Positions 34,318-43,077 of a DNA stretch of 64,000 nucleotides are shown here, piece by piece (position 1 is the first letter of the stretch; each line of letters opens with the position of its first letter). Source of the stretch: Leptospira bandrabouensis (GTDB lineage Bacteria > Spirochaetota > Leptospiria > Leptospirales > Leptospiraceae). Under the pieces are notes generated by a model that did not search any database, had not been told where the DNA came from, and saw only the letters and a program-made list of their open reading frames with translations. The position numbers were made by a program, and so were the translations under genes. Where the stretch lies: positions 248,001 through 312,000 of the forward strand of contig NZ_RQHT01000014.1 in assembly GCF_004770905.1 (NCBI RefSeq), in the 5' to 3' direction.

Positions 34318-34843
34318 TCGCTTGTTTTAACTCGGCACTTTCGGGTTTCGTTCCAGAAGGAAACCTAAATACTACACTTCCATTTTTATCGATGAGGAAT
34401 TTTTCAAAGTTCCACTTCACATCGCCTTTTTCCTTTGCATTCTCTATCAAAAATTGATAAACAGGATCTTTATCATTTCCTAGAACTTTTGTTTTTTTCA
34501 TCAGATCAAAACTGACTCCAAAGTTTAGTTTGCAAAACTCGGCAATTTGAGTTTCCGTACCTGGTTCTTGTCCACCAAAATCATTGGAAGGAAAACCTAT
34601 CACTTTTAAACCTTTGTCTTTATAAGTTTGATGGATTTTTTCTAAACCTTCGTATTGTGGCGTATAACCACATTTAGATGCAACATTGACAACAAGGACG
34701 GGATGACCTTTGTAATCGGAAAGAGAAACTTCCTTTCCTTGGATGGATACAGACTTAAAATCAAAAAATGACATCTTTTTTCCTCCGGCATAGATATAAG
34801 AACTGATTAAGAGAAAAATGGCAAACAAAACTTTTCTTTGCAT
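34301..34843 (-). CDS. Exported glutathione peroxidase-like thiol peroxidase
   Basis: 180 residues from ATG 34843 (frame continues to a TTG at 34861); GGGGGG lies 4-9 nt upstream. Signal peptide to about IYAGG (residue 20), then the GPx fold: NVASKCGYTPQYEGLE (peroxidatic Cys58 in place of selenocysteine), PSNDFGGQEPGTE and KWNFEKFLIDKNG with the catalytic Gln/Trp/Asn set. A second Cys (FCKLNFG) may be resolving. Reduces peroxides in the periplasm, probably with thioredoxin-type donors. Confidence 0.92.
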   Translation of the reverse strand: MQRKVLFAIFLLISSYIYAGGKKMSFFDFKSVSIQGKEVSLSDYKGHPVLVVNVASKCGYTPQYEGLEKIHQTYKDKGLKVIGFPSNDFGGQEPGTETQIAEFCKLNFGVSFDLMKKTKVLGNDKDPVYQFLIENAKEKGDVKWNFEKFLIDKNGSVVFRFPSGTKPESAELKQAIESLL

Positions 34844-34870
34844 GGAACCCCCCTGTTCCAAGTTTAGACT

Positions 34871-35737
34871 ATGTCTGCATTGTTTTTCGCTGTATTTTCT
34901 GAGGCCAAATCTTGGCTGGAACGATCACAGGCGAAACCCGTTTCTCACTCTGGAAAATTTAGAATTTTTAAAAATGAATCTCATTTTATCATAATCTCAG
35001 GAACGGGAAAACTTTCCATGGCATTGGCAGTTTCTGAATTTGCACATATATTGTCCAAAGAAGAAAGAAACCAAATGAAAGTTTGGAACTTGGGAATTGC
35101 TGGGGCAAACCATAAAGAATTTTCTTTAGGTGATTTTTTTTGGATTCATAAAATCACTGATGCGGCAACAGGGAGAGATTTTTATCCAGATCGAATCATC
35201 GACTCCCAATTCAAAAAAGAAACCAATCTCAAAACCTTTGATAAACCTATCACTAAAGAAAAAACAGTAGATAAGTTTTTATCTCTCACAGAAGAAGAGT
35301 TAGATGGTGTAAGTTTAATTGACATGGAAGGTTCTGGTTTTTTTGAAGCAGCTTCACTTTACTTTCCTTTGGAAAACATAGCAGTTGGGAAAGTGGTATC
35401 CGACCATCTGGAAGGAAAATTCTGTCAATCAAGTGATGTAGAAACGATGATGGAAAAAATCGCAAATCCATTATATGAAGAATGGATTTCCCCTTTACCT
35501 TGGGACCGAGTAGATCCGTTCGAAACCAATGACTGGCCAATCATAGAGTCCTTTATCAAAGATATTCGCCTAACAGAAACCATGAAACATGATCTAAAAA
35601 AATCGGTACGTTTTTTTCGATTACGAAACCTTGATTCTTTATTACCTTTACCCGATCATACTTTAAAAAATAATCTAAAATCAAAAACAGATCTCAAACA
35701 GTTTTTGGATGACTGGAGAAAATCCCTCCATGTTTAA
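34871..35737 (+). CDS. MTA/SAH nucleosidase-like (phosphorylase superfamily) protein
   Basis: 288 residues. PNP/UDP superfamily pattern: ISGTGKLSMALAVSEFA, WNLGIAGANHKEFSLGDFFWIHKITDAATGRDFYPDR, and SLIDMEGSGFFEAASLY with the substrate-binding MEG-S/A motif and VVSDHLEG (catalytic Asp of the SD motif). It should cleave a purine nucleoside N-glycosidic bond; substrate not certain. The extra C-terminal 90 residues are helical and unassigned. The next gene overlaps it by 8 bp. Confidence 0.8.
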   Translation: MSALFFAVFSEAKSWLERSQAKPVSHSGKFRIFKNESHFIIISGTGKLSMALAVSEFAHILSKEERNQMKVWNLGIAGANHKEFSLGDFFWIHKITDAATGRDFYPDRIIDSQFKKETNLKTFDKPITKEKTVDKFLSLTEEELDGVSLIDMEGSGFFEAASLYFPLENIAVGKVVSDHLEGKFCQSSDVETMMEKIANPLYEEWISPLPWDRVDPFETNDWPIIESFIKDIRLTETMKHDLKKSVRFFRLRNLDSLLPLPDHTLKNNLKSKTDLKQFLDDWRKSLHV

Positions 35738-36728
35738 AACCTTTTCTCATATTTATATTGAAGAAAATATAAAAGATCATTCCCGCACAAAAGAAATTTT
35801 GGCTCGGTTTCCCAATGTGATTCCTATTTTGATTCGACATTACAAAGATAGTTTCAATCGAAATTCCCAAAACTTTCGAATCCAAAAAGAAAGTCCGAAA
35901 TTGATTTTAGCAGAAAAAAAAGAAAACTTTCTTTATCCGGGAAGCGATTTTTCTCCTAACTTCTCACATCCACACTTCTATTACAATACATTAGCACTTA
36001 ACTGTATTTACGATTGCGAATATTGTTATTTGCAGGGGATGTTTCCTTCTGCAAATCTCGTGTTATTTGTGAATTGGGAAGATTTTTTTTCTGCTACAAA
36101 GGAATTTATAGAAAAAAACAAATCCCTCTATCTGGCCCTATCCTATGACACAGATCTTTTAGCACTAGAATCCTTTTTTCCTGCGACCAAAGCATGGCTA
36201 AAGTTTGCAGAATTACATCCAAATTTAAGTTTGGAGATCCGCACAAAATCAACTAACTACAGTCAAATTGCCAAAATGAAACCAAATCCCAATGTCATTT
36301 TAGCATGGACTGTCAGCCCACAAGCCATCATAGAAAAGGTGGAACACGGAACCCCATCGTTACAAGCACGTTTAAAATCAATCAACCAAGCGATCTCAGA
36401 CGGCTGGAAGGTCCGGATTTGTATTGATCCTATTTTACGAGTGCCTGATTGGAAAACCCATTACCAATCGTTAGCCGACATACTAGGGAAAGAACTAAAC
36501 ATTGATGGCCTTACAGACATTAGTTTTGGCGGTTTTAGAATGAATATTGATTTTCTGAAACGAATCATGGAAGTGAGAAAAGACTCTTCCATTTTATTTC
36601 ATGCTTTTGAAAAAAAAGATAAAATAGTTTCCTATTCGAAATTTGAAACAGAAGAAATTTTAGAACTCATGTCCTCCTCTCTAAATAAAAATTTTTCTCC
36701 TTCTCAAATAAAAGTAAGTTATTTTTGA
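35730..36728 (+). CDS. Spore photoproduct lyase-like radical SAM protein lacking the H-donor Cys
   Basis: 332 residues. Cys92-x3-Cys96-x2-Cys99 (CIYDCEYCYLQG) is the SPL-type radical SAM cluster. VNWEDF, TKSTN, TVSPQAIIEKVEHGTPSLQARLKSINQAISDGWKVRICIDPI and the C-terminal part match SplB throughout. In Bacillus SplB the motif SCTSD carries the conserved H-donor Cys; here it reads SYDTD (Tyr139). Leptospires do not sporulate, so the substrate is open. Start ATG 35730 overlaps the nucleosidase gene and has GGAGAA 11 nt upstream. Confidence 0.85.
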   Translation: MFKTFSHIYIEENIKDHSRTKEILARFPNVIPILIRHYKDSFNRNSQNFRIQKESPKLILAEKKENFLYPGSDFSPNFSHPHFYYNTLALNCIYDCEYCYLQGMFPSANLVLFVNWEDFFSATKEFIEKNKSLYLALSYDTDLLALESFFPATKAWLKFAELHPNLSLEIRTKSTNYSQIAKMKPNPNVILAWTVSPQAIIEKVEHGTPSLQARLKSINQAISDGWKVRICIDPILRVPDWKTHYQSLADILGKELNIDGLTDISFGGFRMNIDFLKRIMEVRKDSSILFHAFEKKDKIVSYSKFETEEILELMSSSLNKNFSPSQIKVSYF

Positions 36729-36746
36729 ATTTTTCCTTTTCTTTTC

Positions 36747-36762
36747 TGTAACTAGTACCTAA
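36747..36762 (+). promoter_or_regulatory. Shared 16-bp motif, copy A
   Basis: TGTAACTAGTACCTAA ends 15 bp before the pseudocyclase ATG. The reverse complement of 43046-43061 is TGTAACTAGTCCCTAA (15/16). Both lie in short intergenic promoter regions. Confidence 0.5.
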
Positions 36763-36777
36763 CCTTAGTGCCTACCT

Positions 36778-39700
36778 ATGAAGAAAAGACTAATGATCCT
36801 ATCCCTTTGGGGAATATTTTTTGCGATATTCGGATGTGCGGAAGTCAATCGCAACAAACCGATTGCCAAAGAAGGGAAATTAGATTTATCCTCATGGGAC
36901 TTTGTAAAAGACGGAAACATCTCTCTTGATGGAGAATGGGAATTTTATTGGAAACAAACGGCAAAGGGAATCCAAATCGATGAAGACCTTGGAAGAGAAT
37001 CTAAGTACATTTACCAAACTGTGCCTTCCAATTGGAAAGGTGTCGATTGGTTTGGAGAAACTCTTGGTGGCTTTGGTTATGCGACATATAAACTAAAAGT
37101 TATCTTCCCAGAAAATACACCGAATCTTGCCTTTCACAACTTAGACCTCTCCTCTTCGTACAGATTGTACATAAACGGAAAATTAATTTTAGAAAGAGGT
37201 AGTTTCGGCATTAACCCAAATTACTTTGAACCATCTTATAAATCAGTCCTTATGGACCTTGAACCAATATCCGGTGAAACAGAAATCGTTTATGAAATTT
37301 CCAATTTTCATTATTCAAAAGGCGGTTTTTGGGAAAGTATGGAACTTGGCGAAAGACGAACATTATACGACAAAGTCAATCGCAGTTACCAAGTAACATC
37401 ATTTCTTGCGGGAAGTATTTTCCTGTGGGCACTTTACCATTTGGGTCTTTTTGTCATGCGTAGACAAGACAAGGCCAGTCTTTTTATATCCTTATTTAGT
37501 TTACTGATTGTTATGCGCCTTCTTACCATTGGGGAAAGAAATATTCTTAATATCTTCCCCAATATGCCAATGGATTTTCTCATCCGATTGGAATTTTCAA
37601 CCATCTATATCGCAACCATTGTGTTTGCCTATTTTTATCGATTGGTATTTCCAAACACTGTAGGCCAAAAAACAATTTGGGTATTAAATATCCTCATCGC
37701 TCCATTCCTTATTTCTATATTTTTACCAGTTGCGGTTTTTAGTGCCCAAATCCACTATTTCCAGATTTTTTTGATATTAGTATGTGTAAGAATTACGGTT
37801 GCGATCATCATGGCATACCGTACAGACACAGTGGGAGCTGGATTGTCGCTCATTGGATTTAGTTTTGTATTCGGAACAGTAGTCCATGATATCCTTTATC
37901 AAAACAATGTAATCAATACTATGAACCTAACTCCGTTTGGATTTTTGGGTTTTATTCTGTTTCAAGGATATATTCTTTCTTATGGATTTACAAGAGCTTA
38001 CCTTTCCATTGAAAAACTAAAAGAAAGATTAGAGGTTTCGAATAAAGAACTAAACATTTTAAAAGAAGGTCTAGAAGACATCGTTGTTGAAAGAACGCAA
38101 GAACTAGAAAATTCCAAAGCAAATATCGAAAGGCTGAATGAATTTGCCAAAACACTAAACTCCTCTCTCGAATTAGATAGTATTCTCGCAAAAGCATTTG
38201 ATTATTTAAATGAAGAAGTTTATTGCGATTCCATGATCCTACTTTTAGTGGATGTAGAAAATTCGAAGATAGTATACCATAAATCGGTTGTTTCACCTAA
38301 CTCTGGATTGGCGCTTGCATCAAAATTACAGGGGATGGGATTTCCTTTGGATCCAAGTGCGGGCATTTTTTACCATGTATACAAAAGGAATCGCCCCTTC
38401 CGATTTGCAAAAGTATGGGAATCAAGGCTTACTGAATCAAACAAAAAGTTTGTCCAATTGATAGGGAAACATCCAGGTATGATTATACCTCTCAGTTCGC
38501 AAGGAAAAGTCATCGCTATGTTGGCTTTATTTACCGAACAAAAAGGCACAAGTTTTTCTAGATCACAACTCCAGTTAGTCGAAAACACTGCTGAAAACAT
38601 CGCCACAGCCGTAACCAATTCGATCCTCGTAGAAGAAATGAATCGAGAGAAGTTCATTGCAGAAAATGCAAGAATGCAAATGGAAAACGCCAAAAACGAA
38701 GTGGTCAAACTAAACGAATTTACAAAAAAAATCAATTCAGAATCTAGCCTTTCACAAATCATCGAAGAGATGTTTAACTACATTCTAAAAACATTTGAAA
38801 TAGAAGCTACCCTCCTACAACTGATTGATCCAAAGAAAAAAGAACTCTATACTTACAATACAACCATTCCGACTTATGCGACAGAGGATCAGTTAACCTT
38901 TGCTAAATCAATTCGTGTACCTCTAAACGAAAGAGGAGGAATTATTTACAAAACCTTTCTCAGAAAAAAAGCTCTGTTTGTTTCCAAACCTCCCAAACGT
39001 TATGAATCAGAATTAGATAAAGAAATTTTTTCTCGTTTGAGTCTCACCTCCTTTGTGGCTGTCCCTCTTGTAGTCCAAAACGAAGTCATTGGCATGGCTT
39101 ACTTCACTTCTTACCAAAAACCAATGGAAGTCACAAGAGAAGTACTCCAAAGAATTTCTGGATTTTGTGATCAAATTGCAGGTGCCATTCAAAACTCTTT
39201 GTTATTACAAATCACAGAAGAAGAACGAAAAAAATCCGAACGTGCAAAAGCAGAAATTCAGAAGATGAACGAGTTTGCAAAAAACGTAAACTCACAAGAC
39301 AATTTAGAAAATATTTTAGCTGAAATTTTTGGATTCATTCGCAAAAACTACAAAATAGAACATTGTGTTTTATATTTTTTAGACAAAGAATATAATGAAT
39401 TTCGATATTTAAACCACTCCGGCTTTGATCTGTTAATTGATGAAAACATCAATTACTTTAAATCACTTCGTTTTCCATTGCGAGAGGAAAGTGGATTTGT
39501 ATACAAATGTTACCAAAGAAAACGACATTTTTATATGAAACACGTTCCCAAAACCATGCCATTTGATATAGACAAACAAATTACTGAAAAATCAGGTATG
39601 ACGGGATTTCTCATCTCACCTCTTGTCAACAATGATGAGGTTGTGGCTATGGCAGTTTATGGGATCAGCGACGAAAACATCCAACTAACAACAGATGAAG

Positions 39701-40515
39701 TAAACTCAATCGTAGGTGTATCCGAACATATTGCCAGTGCCATAAACAATCATTTTTTACTTAAAAAAATTGCAGAAGAAAAACAAAGATCAGATTCTCT
39801 ATTACTCAATATCCTTCCTAAAAACGTGGCAGAAGAATTACAAAAAAAAGGAAGAGTGAATCCGGTTGAATTTGAAAACGTAACTCTTCTTATGACCAGT
39901 TTCCCTGGTTTTTCACAAATTACCGGCCAACTCACTCCTGAGGAACTCATTGAAGGACTCGATTTATATTTTTCCCGTTTTGATGAAATCATCAAAGCAC
40001 AAGGAATGGAAAAACTTCGTATGACAGGAGATATGTATTTAGCAGCGGGAGGATTACCAGTTGGTAACTTTACGCATGCAGTGGATGCTTGTCTTGCCGC
40101 CCTACAAATCAAAAATGAAGTTTTAAGAATGATGGATGACTTCAGGGACATTCCATTTCGACCCAATGGAATTACCATTGCCATCCATTCGGGACCAGTG
40201 GTTGCGGGAGTTATTGGTAAATCAAAGTTTAACTATGATGTCTGGGGAAAAACAGTAACACAAACACAAGCTATACGACGAGGTGGTGTAGGTGTTCCTA
40301 TCAACATCTCACAAGAAACAATGGAAAAAGTAAAACGACTTTTCCAAATCGATAACCAAAGACAAATTAATACATACGAAGGAGACCAATTCCCAATTTA
40401 TGAATTGTTATCTTTAAAACAAGATTTATCTGATGATTCAGGATTTGTTCCTAATGAGAAGTTTGGGAGATTGTATACCCAACAGAAACGCGGAGCTAAA
40501 ATTCTAATCAAATGA
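36778..40515 (+). CDS. 7TMR-DISM/triple-GAF receptor with inactive class III cyclase domain
   Basis: 1245 residues. Lipobox IFGC (Cys20); periplasmic jelly-roll-like domain (30-190, DGEWEFYWK ... YRLYINGKLI); seven membrane helices (about 205-410); coiled coil; three GAF domains (about 455-620, 650-815, 845-1005); cyclase homology domain (1030-1215). In the latter the first metal Asp is Ser1041 (LLMTSFPGF), the purine-specifying Asp is Lys1158 (VWGKTV), and the Asn/Arg pair is Thr1161/Ala1165, so it should not make cAMP. It overlaps an intact cyclase gene by 4 bp. Confidence 0.88.
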   Translation: MKKRLMILSLWGIFFAIFGCAEVNRNKPIAKEGKLDLSSWDFVKDGNISLDGEWEFYWKQTAKGIQIDEDLGRESKYIYQTVPSNWKGVDWFGETLGGFGYATYKLKVIFPENTPNLAFHNLDLSSSYRLYINGKLILERGSFGINPNYFEPSYKSVLMDLEPISGETEIVYEISNFHYSKGGFWESMELGERRTLYDKVNRSYQVTSFLAGSIFLWALYHLGLFVMRRQDKASLFISLFSLLIVMRLLTIGERNILNIFPNMPMDFLIRLEFSTIYIATIVFAYFYRLVFPNTVGQKTIWVLNILIAPFLISIFLPVAVFSAQIHYFQIFLILVCVRITVAIIMAYRTDTVGAGLSLIGFSFVFGTVVHDILYQNNVINTMNLTPFGFLGFILFQGYILSYGFTRAYLSIEKLKERLEVSNKELNILKEGLEDIVVERTQELENSKANIERLNEFAKTLNSSLELDSILAKAFDYLNEEVYCDSMILLLVDVENSKIVYHKSVVSPNSGLALASKLQGMGFPLDPSAGIFYHVYKRNRPFRFAKVWESRLTESNKKFVQLIGKHPGMIIPLSSQGKVIAMLALFTEQKGTSFSRSQLQLVENTAENIATAVTNSILVEEMNREKFIAENARMQMENAKNEVVKLNEFTKKINSESSLSQIIEEMFNYILKTFEIEATLLQLIDPKKKELYTYNTTIPTYATEDQLTFAKSIRVPLNERGGIIYKTFLRKKALFVSKPPKRYESELDKEIFSRLSLTSFVAVPLVVQNEVIGMAYFTSYQKPMEVTREVLQRISGFCDQIAGAIQNSLLLQITEEERKKSERAKAEIQKMNEFAKNVNSQDNLENILAEIFGFIRKNYKIEHCVLYFLDKEYNEFRYLNHSGFDLLIDENINYFKSLRFPLREESGFVYKCYQRKRHFYMKHVPKTMPFDIDKQITEKSGMTGFLISPLVNNDEVVAMAVYGISDENIQLTTDEVNSIVGVSEHIASAINNHFLLKKIAEEKQRSDSLLLNILPKNVAEELQKKGRVNPVEFENVTLLMTSFPGFSQITGQLTPEELIEGLDLYFSRFDEIIKAQGMEKLRMTGDMYLAAGGLPVGNFTHAVDACLAALQIKNEVLRMMDDFRDIPFRPNGITIAIHSGPVVAGVIGKSKFNYDVWGKTVTQTQAIRRGGVGVPINISQETMEKVKRLFQIDNQRQINTYEGDQFPIYELLSLKQDLSDDSGFVPNEKFGRLYTQQKRGAKILIK

Positions 40516-42599
40516 TATACGGACTTCTCGCCATTACAATCCTATTTGTATGTATCTTATACTTGATGTTTTATTTATACAAACAAAATAAAGAGAAAGA
40601 AAATTTAATTTTAACATACAATGCCGATCTCAGTTTGTTAAAAGAAGATTTAGAAAACAGAGAAAAAGAATTATTAAACACAAAATTGGTTTCAGAAGAG
40701 TTCTCAGACAAACTCGTTGATTCCTACACACAACTTTCTGATTTGGATGGCTTATTGAGAGAAATCAATTCGGCTTCCGATCTAAAAGATATTCTTAATA
40801 TCCTTGGTTATTATATTCGGGAAAAATTCAAAGTCCCACACTATTTATTATATGTTTACAAAGAAGAATCTGAAGTTCTAGATTTTTTTCACAGTAACTT
40901 TCCCGAGGAATTATCGGAAAAAGTGAAAGAAGAAATCATGGGAAGACAAATCCCAGTTTCTGATTCGTATGCAACTATGTATGCGCATGCTTATGTTCGC
41001 AAACGTAAACGAAGTTTTTACATCAAGGATTTTGAATCATATAAAACAGAGGGAGTCGAACTTGCAAACAAACATTCTGCAAATTTAAAATCCCTATTGA
41101 TTGTGCCTCTATATCTAAGAAATAAATTTATAGGAACCTTGGATTTATTAGATTATTCTGGAATTTTCGAAGTCACCGAACAACAATTAAATCAGATCAA
41201 AATTATTGCAGATTACATTGCCGGAACGATAGAAACCGGATATCTATTAAATGAACTTAAACAGGGAAACATTGCAATTCAAAAAGAAAAGGAAAATATC
41301 GAAATCAATCGGCTGAAATTAGAAAATCTACATAAATTCAATCGAAAGATCAATTCGTTTTCGCAAATCGAAGATATCACAAGAGAGGTATTCACTTATC
41401 TAAAGAATAACCATCGAGTAGAACTTGGATTTATCCTTCTTGTAGATCCAAAAACGAATTCACTCGTTCCTCTTATGGAAGGAGCAGAAGTTTTTAACAA
41501 AGGACTTTTAGTTACCAATTTTCTTAGGACCTTTCGTCCTCCGATTGCACCGAACATAGGATCTCTATTTAGAACCTATTTAAAACAAAAACCAGTATAC
41601 TTAAAAAAATCTTTAAAATGGAAACAACTTTCAGCCATAGATAACTCCATTGCAGATAGTTTTAAATTGGAGTTATTTGGGCAAATTCCACTTGTGGTCC
41701 AAGGACAAACCATAGGAATCATCTGTGTCACTCGTCTCACCAGAGAACAAGATTGGACCAAAGATGAATTTGCAGAAATCATATCCTTCTGTGAACAAAT
41801 AGCCGGTGCCATTCACAATGCGAACCTTAGGCGAGACTTAGAAAAAGAAAGAGAAAAAACTCTCCATTTTATTCGAAACATTTTGCCTGGCGATCTTGCT
41901 GACGAATTAATCGAACGTGGAGAAGTAGCTCCCATGGAATACGAATCAGTGAGTATATTATTCACTGACTTCAAAAACTTTACAGCAGCCGCAGAATCTC
42001 TTTCTCCCGAAGATCTTATAGAACAACTAGATGGATGTTTTTCTCAGTTTGATGACATTGCGGTGCGTTACAATTTTGAAAAACTAAAAACCATTGGTGA
42101 TTCCTATATGGCGGCTGGAGGGATTCCACAAGGAAACTTCACACATCCCGTTGATGCTTGTCTTTTTGCGATGGAAATTAAATCGTTTATGACTCAAATC
42201 AAATCAGTAAAACAAATGTTAGGCCAGGATTTTTGGGAAATCCGAATTGGCATTCACACGGGTCCTGTCGTGGCAGGTGTGGTTGGAAAAACAAAATTTG
42301 CCTATGATGTTTGGGGAGACACGGTGAATACTGCAAGCCGAATGGAAAGTTCTGGTGATGCAGGAGAAATCAATCTTTCAGAAACCACTTATGATAAAGT
42401 GAAACGTTTTTTTGAATGCGAATATAGAGGAAAGATAAAAGCAAAAAACAAGGGAGAATTGGGGATGTATTTTTTAAAAAGACTTCGCCCCGAATTTTCC
42501 AGAGATTTGGATGGTATGGTGCCCAACCAGATTTTCCTAGATTTATATAAAAACTTACAAATTGGTGCTAAAATCATATATAGACAAACCGGTTCTTAA
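40512..42599 (+). CDS. GAF-domain adenylate cyclase (class III), catalytically intact
   Basis: 695 residues. One N-terminal membrane helix (2-22), long coiled coil (30-75), two GAF domains (about 80-240 and 270-435), linker, class III cyclase (about 470-650). Metal Asp486 (LFTDFKNF) and Asp530 (TIGDSYM), Lys526 and Asp603 (VWGDTVN) for adenine, Asn606 and Arg610 for the transition state are all there, so it should be an adenylate cyclase. ATG overlaps the pseudocyclase stop (ATGA), implying joint production. It shares high similarity with its partner in the C-terminal half. Confidence 0.92.
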   Translation: MIYGLLAITILFVCILYLMFYLYKQNKEKENLILTYNADLSLLKEDLENREKELLNTKLVSEEFSDKLVDSYTQLSDLDGLLREINSASDLKDILNILGYYIREKFKVPHYLLYVYKEESEVLDFFHSNFPEELSEKVKEEIMGRQIPVSDSYATMYAHAYVRKRKRSFYIKDFESYKTEGVELANKHSANLKSLLIVPLYLRNKFIGTLDLLDYSGIFEVTEQQLNQIKIIADYIAGTIETGYLLNELKQGNIAIQKEKENIEINRLKLENLHKFNRKINSFSQIEDITREVFTYLKNNHRVELGFILLVDPKTNSLVPLMEGAEVFNKGLLVTNFLRTFRPPIAPNIGSLFRTYLKQKPVYLKKSLKWKQLSAIDNSIADSFKLELFGQIPLVVQGQTIGIICVTRLTREQDWTKDEFAEIISFCEQIAGAIHNANLRRDLEKEREKTLHFIRNILPGDLADELIERGEVAPMEYESVSILFTDFKNFTAAAESLSPEDLIEQLDGCFSQFDDIAVRYNFEKLKTIGDSYMAAGGIPQGNFTHPVDACLFAMEIKSFMTQIKSVKQMLGQDFWEIRIGIHTGPVVAGVVGKTKFAYDVWGDTVNTASRMESSGDAGEINLSETTYDKVKRFFECEYRGKIKAKNKGELGMYFLKRLRPEFSRDLDGMVPNQIFLDLYKNLQIGAKIIYRQTGS

Positions 42600-42600
42600 A

Positions 42601-42960
42601 TTAGTTTCCGCTCCCCGAGGAACTAGATCCACTCCCTGATCCCGATTTAGAACTACTACCACCTTTACTACCTGAACCAGAACGGGATGTACTACTTGAT
42701 CTGGAAGAAGATGTAGATCGACTGGAGGAGGAAGTTGGACATTTTTCATAACATATCACATACAAACTAACGCATGCTACAGTAGTCGATGAAACATTGT
42801 CCAATTGTGGTGCCAATGCTAAAGCACATATATATTGTTCTCTAACGCAGCGGTCCATACACTGCGATTTAGTCTCATAATTTTTAGAATTGGTACAACC
42901 AGTAAATACCAATAAGAAACCTACACAAAGGAACAATAGTGAAAAAGTCGTTCGGTTCAT
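42601..42960 (-). CDS. Lipoprotein with Cys-rich head and Ser/Gly/Arg low-complexity tail
   Basis: 119 residues from ATG 42960; the frame runs upstream to 43011 but the signal peptide MNRTTFSLLFLCVGFLLVFTGC is best formed from here. Mature head: six Cys (QCMDRCVREQYICAL ... ACVSLYVICYEKC). The last 45 residues are almost only Ser, Gly, Arg, Lys and Thr, encoded by a degenerate repeat (42604-42735). It converges with the cyclase gene after 1 bp and is divergent from the LuxR-type gene. Function unknown; possibly surface attachment. Confidence 0.65.
   Translation of the reverse strand: MNRTTFSLLFLCVGFLLVFTGCTNSKNYETKSQCMDRCVREQYICALALAPQLDNVSSTTVACVSLYVICYEKCPTSSSSRSTSSSRSSSTSRSGSGSKGGSSSKSGSGSGSSSSGSGN
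42604..42735 (-). repeat. Degenerate Ser/Gly codon repeat
   Basis: Coding minus strand is a run of Ser, Gly, Arg codons (AGT/TCC/GGT/AGG types) making the low-complexity tail. Mixed codon use argues for selection on the protein rather than recent slippage. Confidence 0.45.
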
Positions 42961-43045
42961 ACCAATAGGATCACATATACATACCAATCTTTCCATGGAT
43001 GAAACCCGCAAATGTGGGTACTACCTAAGAAACTGACTTGCCTAC

Positions 43046-43061
43046 TTAGGGACTAGTTACA
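43046..43061 (-). promoter_or_regulatory. Shared 16-bp motif, copy B
   Basis: Read on the minus strand TGTAACTAGTCCCTAA, 15/16 identical to 36747-36762. It ends 17 bp before the LuxR-type gene and lies in the divergent promoter with the Ser-rich lipoprotein. ACCTAA half sites recur nearby (43023-43028). Confidence 0.5.
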
Positions 43062-43077
43062 AAAATAAAAAAGAACT

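Noticed and set aside
36778..42599. Two copies arisen by recent duplication of the cyclase gene
   Set aside because: Domain number differs (three GAF and 7TM against two GAF and one TM), and the catalytic domains are well diverged, so an old duplication is more likely.
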